Shown in pieces: positions 1 through 10,889 of a stretch of DNA of 31,058 nt. The position numbers and the translations under genes are program-made. The stretch's first letter is position 1; each line of letters starts with the position of its first letter. Source of the DNA: Utricularia gibba (taxonomy: Eukaryota > Streptophyta > Magnoliopsida > Lamiales > Lentibulariaceae). The notes under the pieces were generated by a model, which searched no databases, was not told the DNA's origin, and worked only from the letters and a program-made list of their open reading frames with translations. The stretch spans positions 1 through 31,058 of the forward strand of contig NEEC01000267.1 in NCBI GenBank assembly GCA_002189035.1, in the 5' to 3' direction.

Positions 1-7
1 ATCGGGT
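1..7 (+). repeat. Tail of a truncated monomer at the left edge
   Basis: The seven bases atcgggt match the end that B and C monomers have before the next cctactcgac. The array therefore enters the window from the left, and the preceding unit was probably B or C rather than A, whose usual ending is ctggt. Confidence 0.9.
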
Positions 8-47
8 CCTACTCGACGAAAATCGTGATGCAGTTATTGAAGTTAGG
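8..47 (+). other. Invariant core of the monomer with an 11-base dyad (first copy)
   Basis: This block of about 40 bases, from cctactcgac to aagttagg, begins all 100 full monomers with almost no change. Exceptions seen are one-base losses near 18028 (ttgagtt) and 18335 (ttatgaag). Inside it, acgaaaatcgt (16-26) is a perfect inverted repeat with 4-base arms around aaa, and three CpGs lie within 14 bases. Such a block in a fast-evolving satellite could be a protein-binding site. It does not match the CENP-B box pattern. Function is inferred only from conservation. Confidence 0.6.
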
Positions 48-65
48 ATTTCATGAGCACCCAAA

Positions 66-223
66 ATGGTTTTCTCAACCGCATGCTTTATATTTGATAA
101 GGTGCTCTCGTGGGGCAACGGTATCGAGCAGGAGGTCGAGTCGAGCTCGGGCCCATAGTCATTTTGTAGCTCGGCAAAAAACTTGATGCATTTATTAACG
201 GTTGGTTTTAATAGGCTGCCTCA
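66..223 (+). repeat. Half-repeat H1 of a monomer (158 bp)
   Basis: H1 runs from one atggttttctcaa (66-78) to just before the next (224-236). Near its end it holds tgatgcatttattaacgg (184-201). This aligns with tgatgcagttattgaag (26-42, and again from 343) of the other half. The offsets are 158 and 159 bp. Further shared words include a gctt shortly after the start, tctcgt against tgtcgt, and a ctcg just before the A-run. The monomer is thus an old dimer of a unit of about 158 bp. Confidence 0.82.
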
Positions 224-382
224 ATGGTTTTCTCAAGGAAAAGCTTGTCGTTTTTGGGCGGGTGATGTCGTTGTGAACTTCGTTCTGACCCAAGGTTCGG
301 TCTGTCTCCTTTGCCAAATCTGGTCCTACTCGACGAAAATCGTGATGCAGTTATTGAAGTTAGGATTTCATGAGCACCCAAA
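224..382 (+). repeat. Half-repeat H2 of a monomer (159 bp)
   Basis: H2 starts at atggttttctcaagg and crosses the monomer start used in this annotation. It contains aaaagcttgtcg, aacttcgttctgacc and the conserved core with tgatgcagttattgaag (343-359). It pairs with H1 at matching offsets. H2 is the less variable half: most type-diagnostic bases and most larger deletions fall in H1 or at the end of H2 before the core. Confidence 0.82.
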
Positions 383-944
383 ATGCTTTTGTCAATCGCA
401 TGCTTTAGTTGAGGAGGCGCTCTAGTGGGGCACGGTATCGGGCAAAAGGTCGAGTCGGGCTCGTCCCAGAGTCATTTTTAGCCCGTCAAAAAAAGTGATG
501 CATTTATTAACGTTGGGTTTTAATAGGCTGCCTACATGGTTTCTCAAGGAAAAGCTTGTCGTTTCTGGGCGGGTGATGTCTTTTGGAACTTCGTTCTGAC
601 CAAGGTTCGGTCTGACTCCTTTGCCACATCGGGTCCTACTCGACGAAAATCGTGATGCAGTTATTGAAGTTAGGATTTCATGAGCACCCAAAATGGTTTT
701 CTCAACCGCATGCTTTATATTTGATAAGGCTCTCGTGGGGCAACGGTATCGAGCAGGAGGTCGAGTCGAGCTCGGGCCCATAGTCATTTGTAGCCCGGCA
801 AAAAATTGATGCATTTATTAACGTTCGGCTTTATTAGGCTGCCTACATAGTTTCTCAAGGAAAAGCTTGTCGTTTCTGGCGGGTGATGTCGTTGGAACTT
901 CGTTCTGACCCAAGGTTCGGTCTGACTCCTTTGCCACATCGGGT

Positions 945-1245
945 CCTACTCGACGAAAATCGTGATGCAGTTATTGAAGTTAGGATTCATGAGCACCCAA
1001 AATGCTTTTTCAACGCATGCTTTAGTTTGAGGAGGCGCTCTCGTGGGGCACGGTATCGAGCAAGGTCGAGTCGAGCTCGGCCCAGAGTCATTTTAGCTCA
1101 AAAAAAGGATGCATTTATTAACGTTGGGTTTTAATAGGCTGCCTACATGGTTTCTCAAGGAAAAGCTTGTCGTTTCTGGGCGGGTGATGTCTTTTGGAAC
1201 TTCGTTCTGACCAAGGTTCGGTCTGACTCCTTTGCCACATCGGGT
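945..1245 (+). repeat. B' monomer with A/C bases (301 bp)
   Basis: It begins as B (atgctttttcaacg, tagtttgaggagg, cacgg) but has cgctctcg, cgagcaagg and gtcgagctcgg as in A/C, then acgttggg and a B tail. It has many small losses. It retains the SacI word gagctc, which typical B lacks. Confidence 0.72.
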
Positions 1246-1862
1246 CCTACTCGACGAAAATCGTGATGCAGTTATTGAAGTTAGGATTTCATGAGCACCC
1301 AAAATGGTTTTCTCAACCGCATGCTTTATATTTGATAAGGCGCTTCGTGGGGCAACGGTATCGAGTAGGAGGTCGAGTCGAGCTCGGGCCCAGAGTCATT
1401 TGTAGCTCGGCAAAAAAATTGATGCATTTATTAACGTTGGTTTTAATAGGCTGCCTACATGGTTTTCTCAAGGAAAAGCTTGTCGTTTTTTGGGCGGGTG
1501 ATGTCGTTGTGAACTTCGTTCTGACCCAAGGTTCGGTCTGACTCCTTTGCCAAATCGGTCCTACTCGACGAAAATCGTGATGCAGTTATTGAAGTTAGGA
1601 TTTCATGAGCACCCAAAATGGTTTTCTCAACGCATGCTTTGTATTTGAGGCGCTCTCGTGGGGCACGGTATCGAGCAAAAGGTCGAGTCGAGCTCGCCCA
1701 GAGTCATTTGTAGCCTCAAAAAAATGATGCATTTATTAACGTTGGGTTTTAATAGGCTGCCTACATGGTTTTCAAGGAAAAGCTTGTCGTTTCTGGGCGG
1801 GTGATGTCTTTTGGAACTTCGTTCTGACCAAGGTTCGGTCTGACTCCTTTGCCACATCGGGT

Positions 1863-2781
1863 CCTACTCGACGAAAATCGTGATGCAGTTATTGAAGTTA
1901 GGATTTCATGAGCACCCAAAATGGTTTTCAACGCATGCTTTATATTTGAGGCGCTCTCGTGGGGCAACGGTATCGAGCAGGAGGTCGAGTCGAGCTCGGT
2001 CCAGAGTCATTTGTAGCCGGCAAAAAAATTTGATGCATTTATTAACGTTGGCTTTAATAGGCTGCCTACATGTTTCTCAAGGAAAAGCTTGTCGTTTCTG
2101 GGCGGGTGATGTCTTTTGGAACTTCGTTCTGACCATAGGTTCGGTCTGACTCCTTTGCCAATCGGGTCCTACTCGACGAAAATCGTGATGCAGTTATTGA
2201 AGTTAGGATTTCATGAGCACCCAAAATGGTTTTTCTCAACCGCATGCTTTATATTTGATAAGGCTCTCGTGGGGCAACGGTATCGAGTAGGAGGTCGAGT
2301 CGAGCTCGGGCCCATAGTCATTTGTAGCTCGGCAAAAAAACTTGATGCATTTATTAACGTTTTAATAGGCTGCCTCAATGGTTTTTTCAAGGAAAAGCTT
2401 GTCGTTTTTGGGCGGGTGATGTCGTTGTGAACTTCGTTCTGACCAAGGTTCGGTCTGACTCCTTTGCCAAATCGGGTCCTACTCGACGAAAATCGTGATG
2501 CAGTTATTGAAGTTAGGATTTCATGAGCACCCAAAATGGTTTTCTCAACGCATGCTTTGTATTTGAGGAGGCGCTCTAGTGGGGCACGGTATCGGGCAAA
2601 AGGTCGAGTCGGGCTCGCTCCCAGAGTCATTTTTAGCCAAAAAAATGATGCATTTATTAACGTTGGGTTTAATAGGCTGCCTACATGGTTTCTCAAGGAA
2701 AAGCTTGTCGTTTTGGGCGGGTGATGTCTTTTGGAACTTCGTTCTGACCATAGGTTCGGTCTGTCCTTTGCCACATCGGGT
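1863..2781 (+). repeat. Higher-order trimer C1-A2-B' (919 bp)
   Basis: This is the first C-A-B trimer in the window and the most diverged. The C unit has lost bases before the SphI word (ttttcaacgcatgc), the A unit has acgttttaatagg with part of cgttgg missing, and the B unit starts with the A/C form atggttttctcaa. Confidence 0.75.
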
Positions 2782-3095
2782 CCTACTCGACGAAAATCGT
2801 GATGCAGTTATTGAAGTTAGGATTTCATGAGCACCCAAAATGGTTTTCTCAACCGCATGCTTTATATTTGATAAGGTGCTCTCGTGGGGCAACGGTATCG
2901 AGTAGGAGGTCGAGTCGAGCTCGGGCCCATAGTCATTTGTAGCTCGGCAAAAAACTTGATGCATTTATTAACGGTTGGTTTTAATAGGCTGCCTCAATGG
3001 TTTTCTCAAGGAAAAGCTTGTCGTTTTTGGGCGGGTGATGTCGTTGTGAACTTCGTTCTGACCAAGGTTCGGTCTGTCTCCTTTGCCAATCTGGT

Positions 3096-3401
3096 CCTAC
3101 TCGACGAAAATCGTGATGCAGTTATTGAAGTTAGGATTTCATGAGCACCCAAAATGCTTTTGTCAATCGCATGCTTTGTAGTTGAGGAGGCGCTCTAGTG
3201 GGGCACGGTATCGGGCAAAAGGTCGAGTCGGGCTCGCTCCCAGAGTCATTTTTAGCCTGTCAAAAAAAGTGATGCATTTATTAACGTTGGGTTTTAATAG
3301 GCTGCCTACATGGTTTCTCAAGGAAAAGCTTGTCGTTTCTGGGCGGGGTGATGTCTTTTGGAACTTCGTTCTGACCATAGGTTCGGTCTTCCACATCGGG
3401 T
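3096..3401 (+). repeat. B monomer with a deletion near its end (306 bp)
   Basis: At about 3381-3398 the tail reads ggttcggtcttccacatc, lacking about 9 bases of the usual ctgactcctttgcc stretch. The unit also has an extra g in ggcggggtg (near 3346), one of the few one-base gains in the window. Confidence 0.8.
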
Positions 3402-4024
3402 CCTACTCGACGAAAATCGTGATGCAGTTATTGAAGTTAGGATTTCATGAGCACCCAAAATGGTTTTCTCAACCGCATGCTTTATATTTGATAAGGTGCT
3501 CTCGTGGGGCAACGGTATCGAGCAGGAGGTCGAGTCGAGCTCGGGCCCATAGTCATTTGTAGCTCGGCAAAAAACTTGATGCATTTATTAACGTTGGTTT
3601 TTAATAGGCTGCCTCAATGTTTTCTCAAGGAAAAGCTTGTCGTTTTTGGGCGGGTGATGTCGTTGTGAACTTCGTTCTGACCCAAGGTTCGGTCTGTCTC
3701 CTTTGCCAATCGGTCCTACTCGACGAAAATCGTGATGCAGTTATTGAAGTTAGGATTTCATGAGCACCCAAAATGGTTTCTCAACCGCATGCTTTGTATT
3801 GAGGAGGCGCTCTCGTGGGGCAACGGTATCGGGCAAAAGGTCGAGTCGGTCGGCCCAGAGTCATTTTTAGCCTGGCAAAAAAAGTGATGCATTTATTAAC
3901 GTTGGGTTTTAATAGGCTGCCTACATGGTTTCTCAAGGAAAAGCTTGTCGTTTCTGGGCGGGTGATGTCTTTTGGAACTTCGTTCTGACCATAGGTTCGG
4001 TCTGACTCCTTTGCCACATCGGGT

Positions 4025-4959
4025 CCTACTCGACGAAAATCGTGATGCAGTTATTGAAGTTAGGATTTCATGAGCACCAAAAATGGTTTTCTCAACCGCA
4101 TGCTTTATATTTGATAAGGCACTCTCGTGGGGCAACGGTATCGAGCAGGAGGTCGAGTCGAGCTCGGGCCCAGAGTCATTTGTAGCAAAAAAATTGATGC
4201 ATTTATTAACGTTGGTTTATTAGGCTGCCTACATGTTTCTCAAGGAAAAGCTTGTCGTTTCTGGGGGGTGATGTCTTTTGGAACTTCGTTCTGACCATAG
4301 GTTCGGTCTGACTCCTTTGCCACATCGGGTCCTACTCGACGAAAATCGTGATGCAGTTATTGAAGTTAGGATTTCATGAGCACCCAAAATGGTTTTCTCA
4401 ACCGCATGCTTTATATTTGATAAGGTGCTCTCGTGGGGCAACGGTATCGAGTAGGAGGTCGAGTCGAGCTCGGGCCCATAGTCATTTGTAGCTCGGCAAA
4501 AAACTTGATGCATTTATTAACGGTTGGTTTTAATAGGCTGCCTCAATGGTTTTCTCAAGGAAAAGCTTGTCGTTTTTGGGCGGGTGATGTCGTTGTGAAC
4601 TTCGTTCTGACCCAAGGTTCGGTCTGTCTCCTTTGCCAAATCTGGTCCTACTCGACGAAAATCGTGATGCAGTTATTGAAGTTAGGATTTCATGAGCACC
4701 CAAAATGCTTTTGTCAATCGCATGCTTTGTAGTTGAGGAGGCGCTCTAGTGGGGCACGGTATCGGGCAAAAGGTCGAGTCGGGCTCGCTCCCAGAGTCAT
4801 TTTTAGCCTGTCAAAAAAAGTGATGCATTTATTAACGTTGGGTTTTAATAGGCTGCCTACATGGTTTCTCAAGGAAAAGCTTGTCGTTTCTGGGCGGGTG
4901 ATGTCTTTGGAACTTCGTTCTGACCATAGGTTCGGTCTGACTCCTTTGCCACATCGGGT
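4025..4959 (+). repeat. Higher-order trimer C1-A1-B (935 bp)
   Basis: The A1 and B units are close to reference. The C1 unit is shortened (306 bp), with tgtagcaaaaaaattg lacking the ccgg and ctggggggtg lacking one c. It is followed directly by an extra A1-B pair (4960-5583). Confidence 0.85.
4331..4646 (+). repeat. Type A1 satellite monomer, reference copy (316 bp)
   Basis: This is the fullest A form. Diagnostic words in order are atggttttctcaa, tttgataaggtgctctcg, cgagtaggagg, gggcccatagtc, gctcggcaaaaaacttg, acggttgg, ctgcctcaatgg, tcgtttttgggcggg, gtcgttgtgaac, acccaagg, ctgtctcc and ccaaatctggt. Copies at 5893, 9951 and 19858 have the same length and look identical by eye. A1 differs from A2 in having cggttgg instead of cgttgg. 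All 16 A1 units in the window are followed by a B unit. Confidence 0.93.
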
Positions 4960-5583
4960 CCTACTCGACGAAAATCGTGATGCAGTTATTGAAGTTAGGA
5001 TTTCATGAGCACCCAAAATGGTTTTCTCAACCGCATGCTTTATATTTGATAAGGCTCTCGTGGGGCAACGGTATCGAGTAGGAGGTCGAGTCGAGCTCGG
5101 GCCCATAGTCATTTGTAGCTCGGCAAAAAACTTGATGCATTTATTAACGGTTGGTTTTAATAGGCTGCCTCAATGGTTTTCTCAAGGAAAAGCTTGTCGT
5201 TTTTGGGCGGGTGATGTCGTTGTGAACTTCGTTCTGACCAAGGTTCGGTCTGTCTCCTTTGCCAATCTGGTCCTACTCGACGAAAATCGTGATGCAGTTA
5301 TTGAAGTTAGGATTTCATGAGCACCCAAAATGCTTTTGTCAATCGCATGCTTTGTATTGAGGAGGCGCTCTAGTGGGGCACGGTATCGGGCAAAAGGTCG
5401 AGTCGGGCTCGCTCCCAGAGTCATTTTAGCCTGTCAAAAAAAGTGATGCATTTATTAACGTTGGGTTTTAATAGGCTGCCTACATGGTTTCTCAAGGAAA
5501 AGCTTGTCGTTTCTGGGCGGGTGATGTCTTTTGGAACTTCGTTCTGACCATAGGTTCGGTCTGACTCCTTTGCCACATCGGGT

Positions 5584-6521
5584 CCTACTCGACGAAAATC
5601 GTGATGCAGTTATTGAAGTTAGGATTTCATGAGCACCCAAAATGGTTTTCTCAACCGCATGCTTTATATTTGATAAGGCTCTCGTGGGGCAACGGTATCG
5701 AGCAGGAGGTCGAGTCGAGCTCGGCCCAGAGTCATTTGTAGCCCGGCAAAAAAATTGATGCATTTATTAACGTTGGTTTATTAGGCTGCCTACATGTTTC
5801 TCAAGGAAAAGCTTGTCGTTTCTGGGCGGGTGATGTCTTTTGGAACTTCGTTCTGACCATAGGTTCGGTCTGACTCCTTTGCCACATCGGGTCCTACTCG
5901 ACGAAAATCGTGATGCAGTTATTGAAGTTAGGATTTCATGAGCACCCAAAATGGTTTTCTCAACCGCATGCTTTATATTTGATAAGGTGCTCTCGTGGGG
6001 CAACGGTATCGAGTAGGAGGTCGAGTCGAGCTCGGGCCCATAGTCATTTGTAGCTCGGCAAAAAACTTGATGCATTTATTAACGGTTGGTTTTAATAGGC
6101 TGCCTCAATGGTTTTCTCAAGGAAAAGCTTGTCGTTTTTGGGCGGGTGATGTCGTTGTGAACTTCGTTCTGACCCAAGGTTCGGTCTGTCTCCTTTGCCA
6201 AATCTGGTCCTACTCGACGAAAATCGTGATGCAGTTATTGAAGTTAGGATTTCATGAGCACCCAAAATGCTTTTGTCAATCGCATGCTTTGTAGTTGAGG
6301 AGGCGCTCTAGTGGGGCACGGTATCGGCAAAAGGTCGAGTCGGGCTCGCTCCCAGAGTCATTTTTAGCCTGTCAAAAAAAGTGATGCATTTATTAACGTT
6401 GGGTTTTAATAGGCTGCCTACATGGTTTCTCAAGGAAAAGCTTGTCGTTTCTGGGCGGGTGATGTCTTTTGGAACTTCGTTCTGACCATAGGTTCGGTCT
6501 GACTCCTTTGCCACATCGGGT
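5584..6521 (+). repeat. Higher-order trimer C1-A1-B (938 bp)
   Basis: A near-consensus trimer whose A1 unit looks identical to those at 4331 and 9951. Together with the B unit before it (5272), the B-C-A-B block closely resembles 9328-10578, about 4.06 kb (13 monomers) downstream, which suggests a segmental duplication within the array. Confidence 0.87.
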
Positions 6522-7140
6522 CCTACTCGACGAAAATCGTGATGCAGTTATTGAAGTTAGGATTCATGAGCACCCAAAATGGTTTTCTCAACCGCATGCT
6601 TTATATTTGATAAGGCCTCTCGTGGGGCAACGGTATCGAGCAGGAGGTCGAGTCGAGCTCGGGCCCAGAGTCATTTGTAGCCCGGCAAAAAAATTGATGC
6701 ATTTATTAACGTTGGTTTATTAGGCTGCCTACATGTTTCTCAAGGAAAAGCTTGTCGTTTCTGGGCGGGTGATGTCGTTGGAACTTCGTTCTGACCAAGG
6801 TTCGGTCTGACTCCTTTGCCACATCGGGTCCTACTCGACGAAAATCGTGATGCAGTTATTGAAGTTAGGATTTCATGAGCACCCAAAATGGTTTTCTCAA
6901 CCGCATGCTTTATATTTGATAAGGCACTCTCGTGGGGCAACGGTATCGAGCAGGAGGTCGAGTCGAGCTCGGCCCAGAGTCATTTGTAGCCCGGCAAAAA
7001 AATTGATGCATTTATTAACGTTGGTTTTAATAGGCTGCCTACATGTTTCTCAAGGAAAAGCTTGTCGTTTCTGGGCGGGTGATGTCGTTGGAACTTCGTT
7101 CTGACCCAAGGTTCGGTCTGACTCCTTTGCCACATCGGGT

Positions 7141-7448
7141 CCTACTCGACGAAAATCGTGATGCAGTTATTGAAGTTAGGATTCATGAGCACCCAAAATG
7201 GTTTTCTCAACCGCATGCTTTATATTTGATAAGGCGCTCTCGTGGGGCAACGGTATCGAGCAGGAGGTCGAGTCGAGCTCGGGCCCATAGTCATTTGTAG
7301 CTCGGCAAAAAATTGATGCATTTATTAACGTTGGGTTTTAATAGGCTGCCTACATGTTTTCTCAAGGAAAAGCTTGTCGTTTTTGGGCGGGTGATGTCGT
7401 TGGAACTTCGTTCTGACCAAGGTTCGGTCTGTCCTTTGCCACATCGGT
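7141..7448 (+). repeat. A/C hybrid monomer
   Basis: It mixes ggcgctctcg and cgagcagg with A-like cccatagtc and gctcggc, then aaaaaattg, acgttggg (B-like) and ctacatgttttctc. It ends gtcgttggaac, gaccaagg, ctgtcctttgccacatcggt. Bases typical of all three types alternate over short distances, which suggests gene conversion. Confidence 0.7.
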
Positions 7449-7762
7449 CCTACTCGACGAAAATCGTGATGCAGTTATTGAAGTTAGGATTTCATGAGCA
7501 CCCAAAATGGTTTTCTCAACCGCATGCTTTATATTTGATAAGGTGCTCTCGTGGGGCAACGGTATCGAGTAGGAGGTCGAGTCGAGCTCGGGCCCATAGT
7601 CATTTGTAGCTCGGCAAAAAACTTGATGCATTTATTAACGTTGGTTTTAATAGGCTGCCTCAATGGTTTTCTCAAGGAAAAGCTTGTCGTTTTTGGGCGG
7701 GTGATGTCGTTGTGAACTTCGTTCTGACCAAGGTTCGGTCTGTCTCCTTTGCCAAATCTGGT

Positions 7763-8076
7763 CCTACTCGACGAAAATCGTGATGCAGTTATTGAAGTTA
7801 GGATTTCATGAGCACCCAAAATGCTTTTGTCAATCGCATGCTTTGTAGTTGAGGAGGCGCTCTAGTGGGGCACGGTATCGGGCAAAAGGTCGAGTCGGGC
7901 TCGCTCCCAGAGTCATTTTTAGCCTGTCAAAAAAAGTGATGCATTTATTAACGTTGGGTTTTAATAGGCTGCCTACATGGTTTCTCAAGGAAAAGCTTGT
8001 CGTTTCTGGGCGGGTGATGTCTTTTGGAACTTCGTTCTGACCATAGGTTCGGTCTGACTCCTTTGCCACATCGGGT
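7763..8076 (+). repeat. Type B satellite monomer, reference copy (314 bp)
   Basis: Diagnostic words are aaaatgcttttgtcaatcg, tttgtagttgaggagg, cgctctagtggggcacgg, atcgggcaaaagg, gtcgggctcgctcccag, tttttagcctgtc, aaaaagtgatg, acgttggg, ctacatggtttctc, tcgtttctgggcggg, gtcttttggaac, accatagg, ctgactcc and ccacatcgggt. The copy starting at 8705 appears identical. B lacks the SacI word gagctc that A and C carry and lacks the tttatattt stretch. It is always bordered on both sides by A or C. Confidence 0.93.
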
Positions 8077-8390
8077 CCTACTCGACGAAAATCGTGATGC
8101 AGTTATTGAAGTTAGGATTTCATGAGCACCCAAAATGGTTTTCTCAACCGCATGCTTTATATTTGATAAGGCGCTCTCGTGGGGCAACGGTATCGAGCAG
8201 GAGGTCGAGTCGAGCTCGGGCCCATAGTCATTTGTAGCTCGGCAAAAAACTTGATGCATTTATTAACGTTGGGTTTTAATAGGCTGCCTACATGTTTTCT
8301 CAAGGAAAAGCTTGTCGTTTTTGGGCGGGTGATGTCGTTGTGAACTTCGTTCTGACCCAAGGTTCGGTCTGTCTCCTTTGCCAAATCGGT
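8077..8390 (+). repeat. A/C hybrid monomer
   Basis: It carries ggcgctctcg, cgagcagg, cccatagtc, aaaaaacttg, acgttggg and ctacatgttttctc, then a full A tail (cgttgtgaac, acccaagg, ctgtctcc) but ends ccaaatcggt rather than ctggt. It is followed by an A1 unit. This fits the trend that A tails without ctggt need not precede B. Confidence 0.7.
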
Positions 8391-9018
8391 CCTACTCGAC
8401 GAAAATCGTGATGCAGTTATTGAAGTTAGGATTTCATGAGCACCCAAAATGGTTTTCTCAACCGCATGCTTTATATTTGATAAGGTGCTCTCGTGGGGCA
8501 ACGGTATCGAGTAGGAGGTCGAGTCGAGCTCGGGCCCATAGTCATTTGTAGCTCGGCAAAAAACTTGATGCATTTATTAACGGTTGGTTTTAATAGGCTG
8601 CCTCAATGGTTTTCTCAAGGAAAAGCTTGTCGTTTTTGGCGGGTGATGTCGTTGTGAACTTCGTTCTGACCCAAGGTTCGGTCTGTCTCCTTTGCAAATC
8701 TGGTCCTACTCGACGAAAATCGTGATGCAGTTATTGAAGTTAGGATTTCATGAGCACCCAAAATGCTTTTGTCAATCGCATGCTTTGTAGTTGAGGAGGC
8801 GCTCTAGTGGGGCACGGTATCGGGCAAAAGGTCGAGTCGGGCTCGCTCCCAGAGTCATTTTTAGCCTGTCAAAAAAAGTGATGCATTTATTAACGTTGGG
8901 TTTTAATAGGCTGCCTACATGGTTTCTCAAGGAAAAGCTTGTCGTTTCTGGGCGGGTGATGTCTTTTGGAACTTCGTTCTGACCATAGGTTCGGTCTGAC
9001 TCCTTTGCCACATCGGGT

Positions 9019-9327
9019 CCTACTCGACGAAAATCGTGATGCAGTTATTGAAGTTAGGATTTCATGAGCACCCAAAATGGTTTTCTCAACCGCATGCTTT
9101 ATATTTGATAAGGCACTCTCGTGGGGCAACGGTATCGAGCAGGAGGTCGAGTCGAGCTCGGGCCCAGAGTCATTTGTAGCCGGCAAAAAAATTGATGCAT
9201 TTATTAACGTTGGTTTATTAGGCTGCCTACATGTTTCTCAAGGAAAAGCTTGTCGTTTTGGGCGGGTGATGTCGTTGTGAACTTCGTTCTGACCCAAGGT
9301 TCGGTCTGTCTCCTTTGCCAATCTGGT
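9019..9327 (+). repeat. Chimeric monomer: C first half, A second half
   Basis: The first part has C words (ggcactctcg, cgagcagg, cccagagtc, ccggcaaaaaaattg, ggtttattagg, ctacatgtttctc). After the shared caaggaaaagcttgtcg it changes to A words (gtcgttgtgaac, acccaagg, ctgtctcc, ccaatctggt). The switch lies within the conserved aaggaaaagctt stretch near 9240-9255. It is followed by B, as an A unit would be. Confidence 0.82.
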
Positions 9328-9640
9328 CCTACTCGACGAAAATCGTGATGCAGTTATTGAAGTTAGGATTTCATGAGCACCCAAAATGCTTTTGTCAATC
9401 GCATGCTTTGTAGTTGAGGAGGCGCTCTAGTGGGGCACGGTATCGGGCAAAAGGTCGAGTCGGGCTCGCTCCCAGAGTCATTTTTAGCCTGTCAAAAAAG
9501 TGATGCATTTATTAACGTTGGGTTTTAATAGGCTGCCTACATGGTTTCTCAAGGAAAAGCTTGTCGTTTCTGGGCGGGTGATGTCTTTTGGAACTTCGTT
9601 CTGACCATAGGTTCGGTCTGACTCCTTTGCCACATCGGGT

Positions 9641-10578
9641 CCTACTCGACGAAAATCGTGATGCAGTTATTGAAGTTAGGATTTCATGAGCACCCAAAAT
9701 GGTTTTCTCAACCGCATGCTTTATATTTGATAAGGCACTCTCGTGGGGCAACGGTATCGAGCAGGAGGTCGAGTCGAGCTCGGCCCAGAGTCATTTGTAG
9801 CCGGCAAAAAAATTGATGCATTTATTAACGTTGGTTTTTTAGGCTGCCTACATGTTTCTCAAGGAAAAGCTTGTCGTTTCTGGGCGGGTGATGTCTTTTG
9901 GAACTTCGTTCTGACCATAGGTTCGGTCTGACTCCTTTGCCACATCGGGTCCTACTCGACGAAAATCGTGATGCAGTTATTGAAGTTAGGATTTCATGAG
10001 CACCCAAAATGGTTTTCTCAACCGCATGCTTTATATTTGATAAGGTGCTCTCGTGGGGCAACGGTATCGAGTAGGAGGTCGAGTCGAGCTCGGGCCCATA
10101 GTCATTTGTAGCTCGGCAAAAAACTTGATGCATTTATTAACGGTTGGTTTTAATAGGCTGCCTCAATGGTTTTCTCAAGGAAAAGCTTGTCGTTTTTGGG
10201 CGGGTGATGTCGTTGTGAACTTCGTTCTGACCCAAGGTTCGGTCTGTCTCCTTTGCCAAATCTGGTCCTACTCGACGAAAATCGTGATGCAGTTATTGAA
10301 GTTAGGATTTCATGAGCACCCAAAATGCTTTTGTCAATCGCATGCTTTGTAGTTGAGGAGGCGCTCTAGTGGGGCACGGTATCGGCAAAAGGTCGAGTCG
10401 GGCTCGCTCCCAGAGTCATTTTTAGCCTGTCAAAAAAATGATGCATTTATTAACGTTGGGTTTTAATAGGCTGCCTACATGGTTTCTCAAGGAAAAGCTT
10501 GTCGTTTCTGGGCGGGTGATGTCTTTTGGAACTTCGTTCTGACCATAGGTTCGGTCTGACTCCTTTGCCACATCGGGT
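9641..10578 (+). repeat. Higher-order trimer C1-A1-B (938 bp)
   Basis: It has the same length and order as 5584-6521. Visible differences are in the C unit: ggcactctc against ggctctc, and ggttttttagg against ggtttattagg. Both B units carry the same short form atcggcaaaagg, a shared minor variant that supports common descent of the two blocks. Confidence 0.87.
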
Positions 10579-10889
10579 CCTACTCGACGAAAATCGTGAT
10601 GCAGTTATTGAAGTTAGGATTTCATGAGCACCCAAAATGGTTTTCTCAACCGCATGCTTTATATTTGATAAGGCACTCTCGTGGGGCAACGGTATCGAGC
10701 AGGAGGTCGAGTCGAGCTCGGGCCCATAGTCATTTGTAGCCGGCAAAAAAAATTGATGCATTTATTAACGTTGGTTTTTATAGGCTGCCTACATGTTTCT
10801 CAAGGAAAAGCTTGTCGTTTTGGGCGGGTGATGTCGTTGTGAACTTCGTTCTGACCCAAGGTTCGGTCTGACTCCTTTGCCAATCTGGT
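10579..10889 (+). repeat. Chimeric monomer: C first half, A second half
   Basis: It has the same layout as the unit at 9019: ggcactctcg and cgagcagg in front, gtcgttgtgaac, acccaagg and ccaatctggt behind, with the switch near caaggaaaagctt. It differs in having cccatagtc (A-like) in the middle and ctgactcc near the end, so it is either an independent event or a further converted copy. Confidence 0.78.

Noticed and set aside
8-47. CENP-B box in the conserved core
   Set aside because: The pattern TTCG, four bases, A, two bases, CGGG was looked for on both strands around ttcgttctgacc, ggttcggtctg and ctcgacgaaaat. It does not fit: the A is missing at its place.
89-102. TATA-box promoter at tttatatttgataagg in A and C units
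   Set aside because: It occurs in most A and C copies with no gene downstream. An AT-rich word in a satellite is not evidence of a promoter, though transcription of the satellite cannot be excluded.
183-425. Repeated + strand frames with MHLLTVGFNRLPQW-type peptides as a tandem gene family
   Set aside because: They recur once per monomer because the DNA repeats. Lengths and ends shift as the period changes modulo 3, and nothing suggests coding constraint.
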